Below, piece after piece: positions 43,415 to 53,433 of a stretch of 64,000 nucleotides of DNA. Each line of letters starts with the position of its first letter. Position 1 is the stretch's first letter. The translations under genes and the position numbers were made by a program. Location: positions 186,001 to 250,000 of the forward strand of contig JBAKBP010000195.1 in NCBI GenBank assembly GCA_037953745.1, given 5' to 3'. A model generated the notes under the pieces. The model made no database searches. It was not told the origin of the DNA and was given only the letters and a program-made list of their open reading frames with translations. Source of the DNA: Lithodes maja (taxonomy: Eukaryota > Arthropoda > Malacostraca > Decapoda > Lithodidae).

Positions 43415-43747
43415 TTAAGAGATTGAAATAATACACAACTTTCATTCAGAAGAGGCCAAACCGCAATTGCCGGAAAAAGTGCCTATGTGACACCGGCTTA
43501 AATTAGGTTTCAACCCTTTCTTTACGATGAGGTCTTTTACATTTTACTCGAGCTAACTAGATGATATTATTCAGTTTATTAAAATAAAGAGCTCTCGTAA
43601 TCAAGGAGTTAAAACTACCGGTATGAATTCATTCAAGTGACTCCTTCAATACGATTACATCTTTGTAATTATATTTGGTTATTGTAAATAACACTAAGGT
43701 GTTATTAACTGCATTAATGTACCTTAAATCACCAGTGTAGTGAGAAT

Positions 43748-43978
43748 TTGACACTTGCGAGTTTCAGGCTACAGTAAAAGGAAGTTGGAGCCGTGAACAT
43801 CGATATTAAACAGCAATGCAATAATAATGTACATTTCTGATAGATAAATGTTATGTTGAATTGAGTTATATATATGTATAAATGTACTATGACCGTATTT
43901 TAGCTGTAAATTCTGTTAAATATCGTTGTCTACTGTACAGCTCCAACTTCCTTATAGCATGAAACTCGCAAATTGTCA
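43748..43978. mobile_element. Foldback MITE-F, copy 2
   Basis: ttgacacttgcgagtttcag at the left and gaaactcgcaaattgtcaa at the right, with aaggaagttggagc / gctccaacttcctt inside. Confidence 0.75.
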
Positions 43979-44503
43979 ATCTATAGAGAACATTATTCCA
44001 GCAATTTCCTTGTTGATTCAAGTTGCAAGAAATATTAGGATGATAGCGTTGGTCATGATCATTTCTTCAGTGATTCAGCTAGAAAGGATAATAATGCATT
44101 AATGACTTTCGTATCGTTTACTTTAACACCAGGCGGTTTTATTCAGTTTAACAAAGACGTCTCATATTCAAGTGGCTAAAACACACAGCACTAGTAGTAT
44201 TAGTTGCTTTATGAACTATTCCACCAAGGCATAATCTATATGTAGTTCCGAAGAAGTGGCCTCCTCCACGATACACTTTCTGGTTCCAGGGACGGCAAGG
44301 GAGACGCACTCGACTACTTTAAGTTTATGTTTATGTTCATTACTTTAGTGGCTCGGTCTGCGGTCGCGCGATAACTTTCACTATAGCGTATCACCAAGTT
44401 CGTTCATCGTGTAGTGTCGTCGAGTTTTTCACTCTTTTGACCAAGATTCGCACTAGAGGTACGGTACTGTAAAACCAAGGTCGATCATCACTTTATTGCT
44501 GCT
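43979..44503. other. Unassigned spacer
   Basis: No supported gene. A minus-strand open stretch at 44220-44330 has no splice signals or recognized similarity. Confidence 0.3.
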
Positions 44504-44507
44504 TTAA

Positions 44508-44746
44508 CCCTTGGGATCCGGGAGGCCTCATATGAGGCAAAATGGTAAAACAAAAATTGCCGCTATAATCATCAGAACTCGGCAACCACGCGTTGTAGCG
44601 ACGTCATCTCTACGGCATTCTACAGACAACAAAAAGTTCTACAATTTGCAAAAACATTGACTGCTCTAGGTAGTCTCAATCAGTAGCTACTGAATTATGA
44701 AGTTGATTTTACCAAAATTCATATGAGGCTGCCCGGATCCCATGGG
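44508..44746. mobile_element. piggyBac-like MITE (group P4), 239 bp
   Basis: TTAA at 44504-44507 and 44747-44750. Clear inverted ends CCCTTGGGATCCGGG and CCCATGGGATCCGGG, both followed by a gcctcatatga word. Confidence 0.88.
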
Positions 44747-44799
44747 TTAAGGTGGTGGGTGTCACAGGAGTGCATTTTCCGGCAAAACTTCCCAAATTG

Positions 44800-45062
44800 A
44801 CTAATTCCTTGAACGTGACTACAGTGCGTTAGTATGTGTGCGATTAGTTTGCTTGGGGGTAGGTTAACCAGATTAACTTGCTCATGTAGTGATGTACACC
44901 CTATGTGGTGGATTGTGTTCTTTTATTTATAAATCATTATTTTACTCAAGCGTTGTTTCCACATAGCGATTTTGATTCGTTGTTTTGTCTTTTTACTGTG
45001 TTCGTATACGTTTTGGTTTGTTTATTTTGCAAGTTTTACATTATAATCTTCGATGAGCAATT
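44800..45062 (+). repeat. Dispersed repeat E, copy 3
   Basis: Same words as 13060-13330. Keeps the empty version of the site used by the nested MITE at 36718. Confidence 0.7.
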
Positions 45063-45136
45063 TTTGTGAGGCTCTTTCGCATTGGAATCGGAAACTAGAT
45101 TGAAAGTAGATTACATACATTGAGTAGTTTAATTCA

Positions 45137-45290
45137 TATGGATGACCTAGATGTGTGTGAATTTGTATTTTGTTTTTGTGTGTTCATTGTTTTCTGCTGT
45201 GTTGTCCCTATTCTGGCTCTGTCTTGAAGCCCCCCCCCAAAAAAAAAAGAAAAAAGTGGGGATTGGCCCAGAGTACTGTACAGTATATAG
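45137..45290 (+). mobile_element. LINE family D 3' UTR fragment
   Basis: gtgtgtgaatttgtattttg to gtggggattggcccagagta, with a C-run and A-run in the usual place. Confidence 0.7.
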
Positions 45291-45814
45291 AATTTTAATT
45301 AATATGGAACTTACATTTTGAAGCTGCCAGACTACAATTGCTCGTAAAAATTGACGGAAAAATCGCTTGTGTGCCACCACCTCTATTCTTCAAGTTTACT
45401 GATCAATGAAGGAAAACTGAGAACATGTCAACTAATTTTTAACTGCAGCAAACTATACAACTTAATTTGAATCATCGTTTTCAACACAAGAGGCTCACTT
45501 TTATTCCCAATATTGGAATCTTTATAATAAATAATAATCTTGGTGTGTTGTGAAGCAGAGGGGAAATGAGGGTGGGACATAACTAAAGTTCTACACCGTT
45601 TTCTTCATCTCCACATCAGCCAATATATTTTACGTAACCCAGTTCTGAGCATCCGACCTACCAAATTAGAACTTAGCTCTGTATTGTTACAAACACTAGA
45701 GGGTTTAATGACCCTCCAATAACCAAATAAGGCAAACCTCTTATTTGGTAGTAGCCTTGGAGTATTCAATTCATATTATCACCAAACTACCAATTAACTT
45801 ACAAATAACCCTAA
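45291..45814. other. Unassigned spacer
   Basis: The minus strand has a strong donor-like CAAAAT|gtaagt at about 45312 after a short open stretch, but the sequence around 45340-45390 recurs near 43470, so a repeat is more likely. Confidence 0.3.
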
Positions 45815-46086
45815 TTAATAATAATAATAATAATAAGCATGTTACTTATTTCTCATAAGCGCCAATTTTTCCGAAGAATTCACTAGCGCTCGAAAAGAGA
45901 AAGAAAAAAGAACAAAAATCAATGCATCAAAAGAAGGCTTATATACAACACACATTTAACAATCACTAGCAGTGGCAAAATAGCCTAAACTCTATAGCCA
46001 TCCATCATGACACCTCTCTCAAGATCATAGCTTCTCTCAAAGAGAAAAGTCTTAAGTTGTCTCTTGAAGCATTCAACAGAACTCAG
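45815..46086 (-). mobile_element. LINE family B 3' fragment with (ATT)n tail
   Basis: Inverse of about 7560-7826, with a six-unit AAT run on the left. Inserted in a repeat carrying SINE-H; taattaat is duplicated on both sides. Confidence 0.8.
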
Positions 46087-46087
46087 T

Positions 46088-46180
46088 TAATTAATGAAAT
46101 CAATGAAACTAATGAATACATGTGGAACCTAGGGTACTCACACCAAAATTCAGTGCACTAACCATTACGCTCTCCAGACA
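46088..46180 (-). mobile_element. tRNA-derived SINE-H, copy 4
   Basis: Minus strand gagcgtaatggttagtgcac, then a decayed B-box; part of the head is deleted compared with 36360. Confidence 0.55.
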
Positions 46181-46439
46181 GTTAAAGGTTTATGCACAAG
46201 CTCACGATGTAAATCTTTGTATAAATACATCTCATCCGCTTTCAAAGAGCGAAATTGATTTATTGGTAACCCACTTGCGCGGTCAAACCAATGTCTTCTC
46301 CAGGCTGGTGGCGGGCTCGTTAGTTTTATCATCCAGTGTAAGTAAAGTTATACTACTGATACCGATAGTCAGGCTGATAATAAGGGATTGCTGTATACAT
46401 ACATACATCAAATTTTAAGACTGAGTGCTCCACACATAC

Positions 46440-46690
46440 GTGCAGTTTCAGTCTCCTGTCCTAATGGCGGCGTTCCAGGCAACCCTGTTAAGGGCTGCTT
46501 CACTTGTCAAGTTTTTGGATTTGAGATCAGTACGTATAATCCGATCCCAGGTCTTCCTCGCTCCACCCCTTGGTGCAGCTCCCTCTACAATTACAGACCT
46601 GCATTTTTTCACCCAATTTTGTTCATCCATTCTCTCCACATGTCCTTACCATCCCAGTCTACTTGTTTGTACACATCACTTCGCTAATAC
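46440..46690 (-). mobile_element. LINE C-terminal fragment of another family
   Basis: Minus strand reads RMDEQNWVKKCRSVIVEG, GGARKTWDRIIRTDLKSKNL and ALNRVAWNAAIRTGD, a common C-terminal end of arthropod LINEs. Confidence 0.65.
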
Positions 46691-46771
46691 TCTTTATATA
46701 TCTACTGTATGTACTAAAGGACTGAGAGAACATAATCAAATATACTATACTGTACTGTACTGTACTATTAA

Positions 46772-47135
46772 CCCCTTCTGTACCGGCGACGACTGTTTTA
46801 TTTGATATCAGCTACATTTATACAATTTTATGAAGCTTTGGAAGGATATATGGTAGCAAAAAGGATTAATTGAGCTAGTCTGTGGCCTTTTAATAAGTAG
46901 ACATCCTTCCTAAGCTGAAGAAAGTTGTCTAATAGTTGCCAGAAATTCATGAAAAGTGCAATCGGGGGTACGGTAATAATTGTTGTCATAGATTCCAGTG
47001 GTTTTTGCTCAACAAGTGTTATTGGTATCTTTATAGTTACTGGGAAAAGTGCTTATCCCTCAGAGTATTAGTCAGTGTTCGAAACTTTGTGAAATATCTG
47101 ACAACACTTATTAACTTCGACCAGTAAAGAAGGGG
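46772..47135. mobile_element. piggyBac-like MITE (group P1), long variant
   Basis: TTAA at 46768-46771 and 47136-47139. CCCCTTCTGTACCGGCGACG at the left and CCCCTTCTTTACTGG inverted at the right. About 160 bp of extra sequence lies in the right half. It is 28 bp from the THAP exon 3 donor. Confidence 0.75.
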
Positions 47136-47167
47136 TTAAATTACTACACATTTTATCTATAACCAAC

Positions 47168-47602
47168 CTTAACATCATCACTCTCATCAATAAGCACCGT
47201 GACTTGATCAATCTTAAACGGCTTCTCTCCATCGTGGTCTTTCTTGATCTTGTTGAGGTCAATGAGTGTAGGGGCCAGCTTTGTAACGGACCCTGGTCCC
47301 TGGTGGTGGGGAGGTAATAATAATAATAATAATAATAAGCATGTTACTTATTTCTCATAAGCGCCAATTTTTCCGAAGAATTCACTAGCGCTCGAAAAGA
47401 GAAAGAAAAAAAAACAAAAATCAATGCATCAAAAGAAGGCTTATATACAACACACATTTAACAATCACTAGCAGTGGCAAAATAGCCTAGGTAGGGATTC
47501 TCCGCTGGGTCCCAGGGGTGTGCCGTCTGCCGAGGTGTTGAAGATTGGTGGGTGGTTTGTTTTGATGACACTACTACCCGAGTTGCCATTTAGTGTACCT
47601 CC
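47168..47602 (-). pseudogene. THAP gene exon 3, interrupted
   Basis: Acceptor actttccag, donor GTTAAG|gttggt. 435 bp now; 258 bp (86 codons) without the 172-bp insert and one 5-bp duplication. Both halves read in the same frame across the restored site. Confidence 0.75.
47317..47488 (-). mobile_element. LINE family B 3' fragment inside a coding exon
   Basis: Nearly identical to the first 170 bp of the 45815-46086 fragment, with an (ATT)n tail. Target duplication aggta at 47312-47316 and 47489-47493. Confidence 0.88.
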
Positions 47603-47714
47603 CTGGAAAGTGAAAACATTGTATTTAGTTATTTTAACGGGGCAGGGGGCTAGGAATCCTCCTCCCCTTGTATACCGGTAATTCTCCTACTCAACGAGAC
47701 AGAGAAAGGGGCGA

Positions 47715-47830
47715 GGGAATGCGAAAGTGGTCCCGGACCCTGAGAATAGGGACTTTAAATGTTGCTTCTATTCAGGCTCTGTCTCGTGTTGGCCACCCCC
47801 AGCAATGGGGTATGTGCCTGAGTATATATA
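47715..47830 (+). mobile_element. LINE family D 3' UTR fragment, diverged
   Basis: gtccctatt-like and ggctctgtct..tggccaccc words, then gggtatgtgcctgagtatat. Confidence 0.5.
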
Positions 47831-48650
47831 TGGTATGGTCAGTAGCGTGTCAGACTACTGATCAAAGGGTCGGCAGATCGATCCCAAGCCGTGCCATTTG
47901 TAGACGGCATGAGTTTGGGCTATGGAGATCGTCAACTCTTTTAAGTATCTGGGCAGTGTGTTGAGTAAAGATGGGACTATGGATGAAGAGGTGCGGGAGA
48001 GGGTACAACAGGGGAAGAGGGTTGTAGGAACGCTAAAAGCAGTAACAAGAAATAGGGTGGTCAGTATGGAAGTGAAGAAGTCCTTGCATGACAGTGTGGT
48101 AATCCCGACACTGACTTACGGAAGCGAAGCATGGACGTTGGTTGAGAGACTCAGACCAAGAGTGAGAGCAGTGGAAATGAATTACTTAAGGAGTGCATGC
48201 GGAGTTACATGGAGGGATAGACAGACTAATGAGGAAGTAAGAAGGAGGTGTGGTGTGGAGGTAGATGTGCTGGAAAGTGTGAAAAGGAACAACTTGAGAT
48301 GGTTCGGCCATATGGAACGTATGGAAAGCGAGAGAATGACTAAGAGGGTGTACGAGAGCGAGGTGGAGGGACAGAGGGGGAGAGGTAGACCGAATATGAG
48401 GTGGAAGGATGGAGTGAGGAACTACATGAACGAAGGCGGTGCTGGTTGGGGGGAGGGGCGTCGACTGACTGGGGACAGAGGTGCATGGGGGCGGTTCGTT
48501 CGTGGCCACCCCTTCGGGGATCACGGCGTCAGGCAATAGATAGATAGATAGATGAGTTTGGGCAGCTCGATCTAGCGATTTGTGGCAAATGTCCAGTTAA
48601 GACCCTGTAACAAGGGCACGTCCTAGCACTGTCAATCAAGGGAGTGCACA
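47831..48650 (+). mobile_element. tRNA-derived SINE-T split by RTE-like LINE
   Basis: Head 47831-47896: TGGTCAGTAGCG A-box, gtcagactactgatc arm, AGATCGATCCC B-box. The body continues to atgagtttgggc, is split by the LINE, and resumes with agctcgatctagcg at 48564. Confidence 0.7.
47921..48551 (+). mobile_element. RTE-like LINE, copy 4, with 12-bp TSD
   Basis: 5'-truncated at MEIVNSFKYLGSVLSKDG and open for 205 codons to GVRQ, followed by (ATAG)n. Flanks atgagtttgggc at 47909-47920 and 48552-48563. No stop or frameshift in the retained part; the youngest-looking RTE-like copy here. Confidence 0.9.
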
Positions 48651-48750
48651 GCGTTAAAAACTGCATCATCAACCTAAACACCAGGATGTTACCGGTAGTG
48701 AATAGATAATTGTATGAATGTACAGTACTGAAAAGGATAATACTGTACTA

Positions 48751-48950
48751 TAGGTAGCACTGTCGAACTTGACAATAAACTTAACCCTTTAACAACTTCT
48801 CATAACTCAAAATGAATGTAAGCAGTCGAGCTGACATTTCTATTCACCAGGAAATAGGTGTGGATATTAACAGCCAGTTTGCTCTAGATCCTTTTGAGTT
48901 ATGAGAAGATAAGGGGTCAAGATTATTGTCAAGTTTGTTGGCGCTACCTA
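48751..48950. mobile_element. Foldback MITE-M, copy 2, 200 bp
   Basis: taggtagcactgtcgaactt at the left and aagtttgttggcgctaccta at the right. Directly abuts the splice donor of THAP exon 2. Confidence 0.8.
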
Positions 48951-48953
48951 TAC

Positions 48954-49138
48954 CTGTGCTGGGATGGGGTTGAAGAGGTTGGGGTCTGGGTCTGGGTTGT
49001 TTCTGGTTGGTGCCCCGACAGGAAAGTGTCGCTGACAGGCGTGGACGGCTGGTCTGCCTGGCTCCAGACCCAACACTGTCACCCACCGCCCGTAACACTC
49101 ACTATCCTTACTGCGTTTGGCAGAGTACACAAGCACAT
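48954..49138 (-). CDS. THAP gene exon 2 (second half of the zinc finger)
   Basis: Acceptor tttccccgtag, donor CACAG|gtatag. 185 nt = 2 + 61 codons. After the finger there is a Pro/Asn/Asp-rich linker. A foldback MITE begins three bases into the downstream intron. Confidence 0.75.
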
Positions 49139-49269
49139 CTACGGGGAAAGTAAATAGCAGATTAACAAACCGGAGCAAGTTTGTATGAAGACTTGAATGA
49201 ATATGAGAAAGAATACAAGAACAATAACATGAAATGGCATCTTTTAGGCCATTTTATCACTTCCAAAGA

Positions 49270-49840
49270 CGTAATTTGAACTACAAGCCATAATTTTGGC
49301 TATGCAACTACAATAATAAAGAGTAAAAAGAATTAACTCTGCTATAGTTTGACACCCTTTATTAACCCAATAAGCATTATTCATCATCAATCAGAGTAGG
49401 GAGGAGGCTGTAGGCACTAGTCAATAAGCATAACATGACATATTACAGTACTTTCTGGCTATCTTTACACAATTCTATTCAAGTGTTGAGCTGGCTATGT
49501 ACCCCTTCAATTTTTAGAGGTCCTCCTAAGTTAAATGAAATTGACTAATATTGCTCATAATTTAATACAAAATTACATAATGGTATACTGGTACAGGTGT
49601 CCCTCGATATACAAATGGGTTACGTTCCTAAAAAACGATCTTAAATAGGAAAATCGTATAGCAAACCCTAAAATAAATGGAGTAAATGGAGATGCATTCT
49701 GGGACTAGCCAAAACAAAAAACTCCTAAAACCCTATAATAATATCATAAATTGGGGCTTCGCATAGTGAGGGAGACCTGTACTAAAAACTTGTAGTTCCC
49801 CCTAATTATATTTAACTAACAAGAGAAAGCTAAATCTTAC
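49270..49840. other. THAP gene intron-side spacer
   Basis: AT-rich, no gene. 49195-49260 is an inverse copy of the sequence that flanks RTE-like copy 3 (39630 and 41838). Confidence 0.35.
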
Positions 49841-49938
49841 TTGAGGATGAGGCTCCACATCCAGGCACATGACAGCGTCGAGACACCACCCTTTGCTCCC
49901 CTCCTACAGACATATCTTACATCAACTCCAACACACAT
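49841..49938 (-). CDS. THAP gene exon 1 (start codon, first Cys pair)
   Basis: Acceptor tctatctttcag at 49939, donor TCAA|gtaagat at 49840. 73 coding bases leave one base, completed by AT of exon 2. Confidence 0.75.
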
Positions 49939-49959
49939 CTGAAAGATAGAACATATAAT

Positions 49960-50095
49960 AATGTAAAACTTGCAAAATAAACAAACCAAAACTTGAAAGA
50001 ACACAGTAAAAAGACAAAACAACTTATCAAAATCGCTATGTCGAAACAATGCTTAAGCAAAATAAAAATTCTTTATAAATAAAAGAACGTTTTAC
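49960..50095 (-). repeat. Dispersed repeat E, partial
   Basis: gtaaaacttgcaaaataaac to ttataaataaaagaac, inverse of part of 44800-45062. Confidence 0.65.
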
Positions 50096-50480
50096 TCTAC
50101 TTTACTCAGATACCGTACATTAGCAGTTCCGAGAACTGCTGCCAATCCTGAGTCACTGAGGAGGCTACAACTTGACTTGAAATGCAGTTTCAGAAGCTTA
50201 ATGACCTACGCTTCAGAAACATGGCCAGTCAACGGGATGACATTAAGCAAATTATTTATAGAAATAGTAACCCCTACAAATTTATCAGAAGACTGATTTC
50301 TTTATAACCGAGTTCAATCCCACGCTCAGACACAAAGGTTTTTTGTATACACTGGTAGCTGGTATAATTTACCTTGACCAAGTAAATGGGTAATAGTGTC
50401 TGATGATAAACTTTGGTCGAGCGCTACTGAATCTCAGAGCGAGGGCTAGAGAAATGGCGCTTAGTAAGTAACCTGTGACT
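50096..50480. other. Unassigned spacer
   Basis: No gene. A GTTCAATCCCACGC B-box-like word at 50309 may mark another decayed SINE. Confidence 0.3.
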
Positions 50481-50712
50481 ATGACTATGAAGGAGACAAA
50501 AGGCATTCTGCCAGTAAAGAGTGTCTCTCACAAAGCTAGAAGAGTGACAGACTTCCTTATAGCCTAAAATCGCAAGTGATCAATTGATATTGGGGAATAT
50601 TGCAAGCATACTGTAAACATATTTTTTTTTCTATGTGGATGAGGGAGACAAAAGGCAGAGCTACCTGTGACAAGTGCCGTGAATCGAACCCACGATCTTA
50701 GGAGTACGAGCC
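50481..50712 (-). mobile_element. Two retroposon tails with LINE-J-like 3' ends
   Basis: 50485-50545 is a decayed relative of the LINE-J 3' UTR (agacaaaaggcat, agaagagtgacag). 50626-50712 is a tRNA-like piece: on the minus strand a GTGGGTTCGATTC B-box is followed by ctctgccttttgtctccctc and an atagaaaaaaaa tail, like the LINE-J end. Confidence 0.6.
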
Positions 50713-50984
50713 ATATATACTGTATGTACATTCTATTATTCAAGAACATATTCTGAATGATTCACCTTAATATTGGAATCGATTATGTACTGGAAAAACC
50801 TGCAAGTCACTGGAAAAGTTTTGGGGAGTTACCTGTGACTCTGTGATGCAATAGGCCGGGGGATAAGAATACATGAAAAATACGAGTACATGTATATGAA
50901 AGACTATCTTACAATTAATTAATCGTAGTCATATGCTGTACTTATAACTGTCTTGACGGTGTAATGATTAGAATGTTTAAGATC

Positions 50985-51108
50985 TGTATTTACCTAATTG
51001 TAGTTTACAGGAGTTGAGCTAAGCTCGTGTTGTCCCGTCTCTCAGTCTACTTTTTATCCAATTTTTTCTTGAAAATATGGATGTTCCTTGCCCCTACCAC
51101 CTCCACCT
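50985..51108 (-). mobile_element. CR1-like LINE C-terminal tip
   Basis: Minus strand ARNIHIF-like reading followed by RDGTTRA and a stop, then aattaggtaaatac, a common end of this LINE type. Confidence 0.55.
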
Positions 51109-51267
51109 TAGGAAGCTAGCCAACGTAACACCGATATTCAAAAAAGGCAGCAAATCCCTACCCAGTAACTATCGTCCAATTAGCTTAACCTCAATTGTAT
51201 GTAAAATGCTAGAAACGGTCATAAGAGACAGACTCGTAAATCACTTAGAGGCAAATAACTTACTTAA

Positions 51268-51747
51268 CCCTCTCACCACGGATGGGCTCTTGAACGCCCA
51301 TAAAAAAGCATGTAACAGAAACCCGGATGGTCCCTTAAACACCCATGACGTCACAGCCTGTGAGCTTGCTGTGCGCGGCGTCGGTCCGATGCATGTAAAC
51401 AACAGCCGGCTGGACCGACGCTCCGCATCTCCGGCCACAAGAAGGAGAGCGTCGCTTGTTCTTGTGTGCCTGTATGTTGTTGTTAAGTATCGAAAAGTGG
51501 TGTAAAGTGGCTGTTTTGGCCATAAAGTTATCTCCAATGAAATCATCATCACAGCTCAACCAGTTGACTTAGAGAGCTCTACTTAATGCCATTCTACAGG
51601 TAAATAACACAGCTACGCTTGGGGATGCGCGGGAATGCGGGAAGCAGTCTGATTAACTAATATACAGTAGCCTAGCCTAGACGTTTTTCGGCCAAAACAC
51701 CCGGATTTCGAGGAATATATATATAATACATAGCCGGGGCTGGAGGG
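51268..51747. mobile_element. piggyBac-like MITE (group P3), 480 bp, in LINE
   Basis: TTAA at 51264-51267 and 51748-51751. The ends CCCTCTCACCACGGATGG and the inverse of CCCTCCAGCCCCGGC match weakly beyond the first six bases. Shares long words with 16986-17405 and 43090-43414. Confidence 0.85.
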
Positions 51748-52662
51748 TTAAAGATACTCAACACGGCTTTCGTAAAAAACGTTCCTGTTTAACAAACCTC
51801 TTAGACTTCTTCCACGATATCTTCAACCTCTACGATGAGAGTAAAGCTGTAGATATTATATACCTTGATTTTCAAAAGGCCTTTGACAAAGTTCCCCACA
51901 AACGATTACTGCTAAAACTAAAAGCGCATGGAATACAAGACGGTGTGTTGAAATGGATAGAAAATTGGCTCAGCGACAGAAAGCAAAGAGTAGTCATAAA
52001 CGGTAAGGCATCTAAATGGACCAATGTAAGTAGTGGGGTACCCCAGGGATCGGTACTAGGACCAATTCTCTTTCTAATTTACATCAACGACATAGATGAG
52101 GGTCTCACCTGTACAGTCTCGAAATTTGCTGACGATACAAAAATTGCAAATAGCGTACTCTCAAAAGAACAAGTTGACGATATGCAACACAATCTAGATA
52201 AATTGTCATGTTGGGCCCAAATTTGGCAAATGAGTTTCAATGCGGATAAATGTAAAGTACTACATATCGGATACCTAAATGAGAAAGCAAACTATTCGAT
52301 GAATGGCACTCAGCTTAAGAATGTAAACAAAGAAACCGATCTGGGAGTAACAATATCGAGTAACCTAAAACCGAGTCAACAATGTTCAGAAGTTGTTAAG
52401 AAGGCAAACAAAATAATTGGCTTTATAGGCAGGTCATTTGAGCATAAATCCAAAGATGTTATCCTAACCCTTTACAATTCCTTAGTCCGCCCTCTTCTGG
52501 AATACTGCGTTCAATCCTGGTGCCCTTATTACCAAAAAGATATAAACAAGCTAGAACGAGTTCAACGTAGAGTTACCAAAATGATACCTAGCCTAAAGAA
52601 CAAACCATACGAAGAGCGTCTTAGAGAATTAAATCTATTTCCTTTAACCCAGCGCAGATTAA

Positions 52663-53142
52663 CACCTTATTAGCGGGCTAGGCGGTTTATTTATATGTAC
52701 CGCCCAGCGGGGTGTTTTTAGCCAAAATAGGGCTGTTTACGTGATCATTTTCATGCCTAAATAAGACCCAGAGCGTAAAACAAGTATCTATCCCTGAAAG
52801 GGCATAAACAGAGCTTTCCAATGACACCATAACGATCCTTTTATGATGGCTAGTTTTCTTGCAACAACCGCGCAACGCGAGTGCAAAAAGCATGTAATTC
52901 GGCACTTTCCCCATACAATTCCGTATATAGCGAGTGAGAGAGGGAGGGTGGAAGTGGGATTCGTGTCAGTAGGTTCGCCGCGGTGGTCTGGAGCAGTCAT
53001 ACGCTCGCTACTCTCCTGCCACCACTTGTCTCTCTCTCTCAGCAACATTACGTGCTGAAATTGCCACACGACCTATGTCGAGCGCTGCCAGATAGTCCAG
53101 ATTTATTATACTCGACTTATGTTGCGCGCCGATAGTTAGGGG
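52663..53142. mobile_element. piggyBac-like MITE (group P2), 480 bp, in LINE
   Basis: TTAA at 52659-52662 and 53143-53146. The interruption falls in QRRL|RGDLIQVFKII of the LINE. The right end shares cgacttatgt..gcgcc with 16198-16607. Confidence 0.85.
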
Positions 53143-53433
53143 TTAAGAGGTGACTTAATTCAAGTGTTCAAAATCATCAAAGGCATCGACAATATGAACT
53201 GTAGTAAGTACTTCACTATCGACCAATCTAATTACACGCGGGGAAACGGTTGCAAAATTATTGGTAAATCTTTTAACTCACACGAATCTAAGAATTTCTT
53301 CTTCAATCGAGTTGTCAACTTGTGGAATGGGCTTCCCCGAAACGTTATAGACTGCATCACCGTTGATTCATTTAAACTCCGCCTAGACATATATCTCACT
53401 TCAAACCCGCGACTGACTGCGTTTGTAAATTAA

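Larger units (their letters stand above)
47168..49938 (-). pseudogene. THAP zinc-finger protein, three exons, third exon split by a LINE fragment
   Basis: A DNA-binding protein with an N-terminal THAP (C2CH) finger. Exon 1 (49841-49938) has an in-frame TAA two codons before the ATG (49911-49913), then MSVGGEQRVVSRRCHVPGC. Exon 2 (48954-49138) gives ECYGRWVTVLG and AVHACQRHF. The spacing C14-x4-C19-x39-C59-x2-H62 with Trp43 fits THAP. Exon 3 (47168-47602) would be 86 codons, phase 0 to 0, with a TLIDLNKIKKDHDGEKPFKI segment, if the LINE fragment and one copy of its duplication were absent. As it stands, translation stops at TAG 47468-47470, about residue 130. Downstream exons were not found. 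Possibly a polymorphic or dying allele, or a gene that skips this exon. Confidence 0.75.
51109..53433 (+). mobile_element. CR1-like LINE reverse transcriptase, split by two TTAA elements
   Basis: Reads KLANVTPIFKKGSKSLPSNY, RPISLTSIVCKMLETVIRDR, IYLDFQKAFDKVPHKRLLLK, GVPQGSVLGPILFLIYINDI, KFADDTKIANS and a thumb ending FKLRLDIYLTSNPRLTAFVN and a TAA. Removing 51268-51751 and 52663-53146 (each insert plus one TTAA) leaves the frame continuous. The catalytic FADD is intact. 5'-truncated in front of the reverse transcriptase. Confidence 0.85.

Noticed and set aside
45297..45390. Possible minus-strand exon with a strong gtaagt donor
   Set aside because: Related sequence at 43450-43490 suggests a repeat, and the encoded peptide resembles nothing known.
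46190..46400. Plus-strand open frame reading KVYAQAHDVNLCINTSHP
   Set aside because: Could be an old LINE endonuclease piece, but no catalytic motif can be placed.
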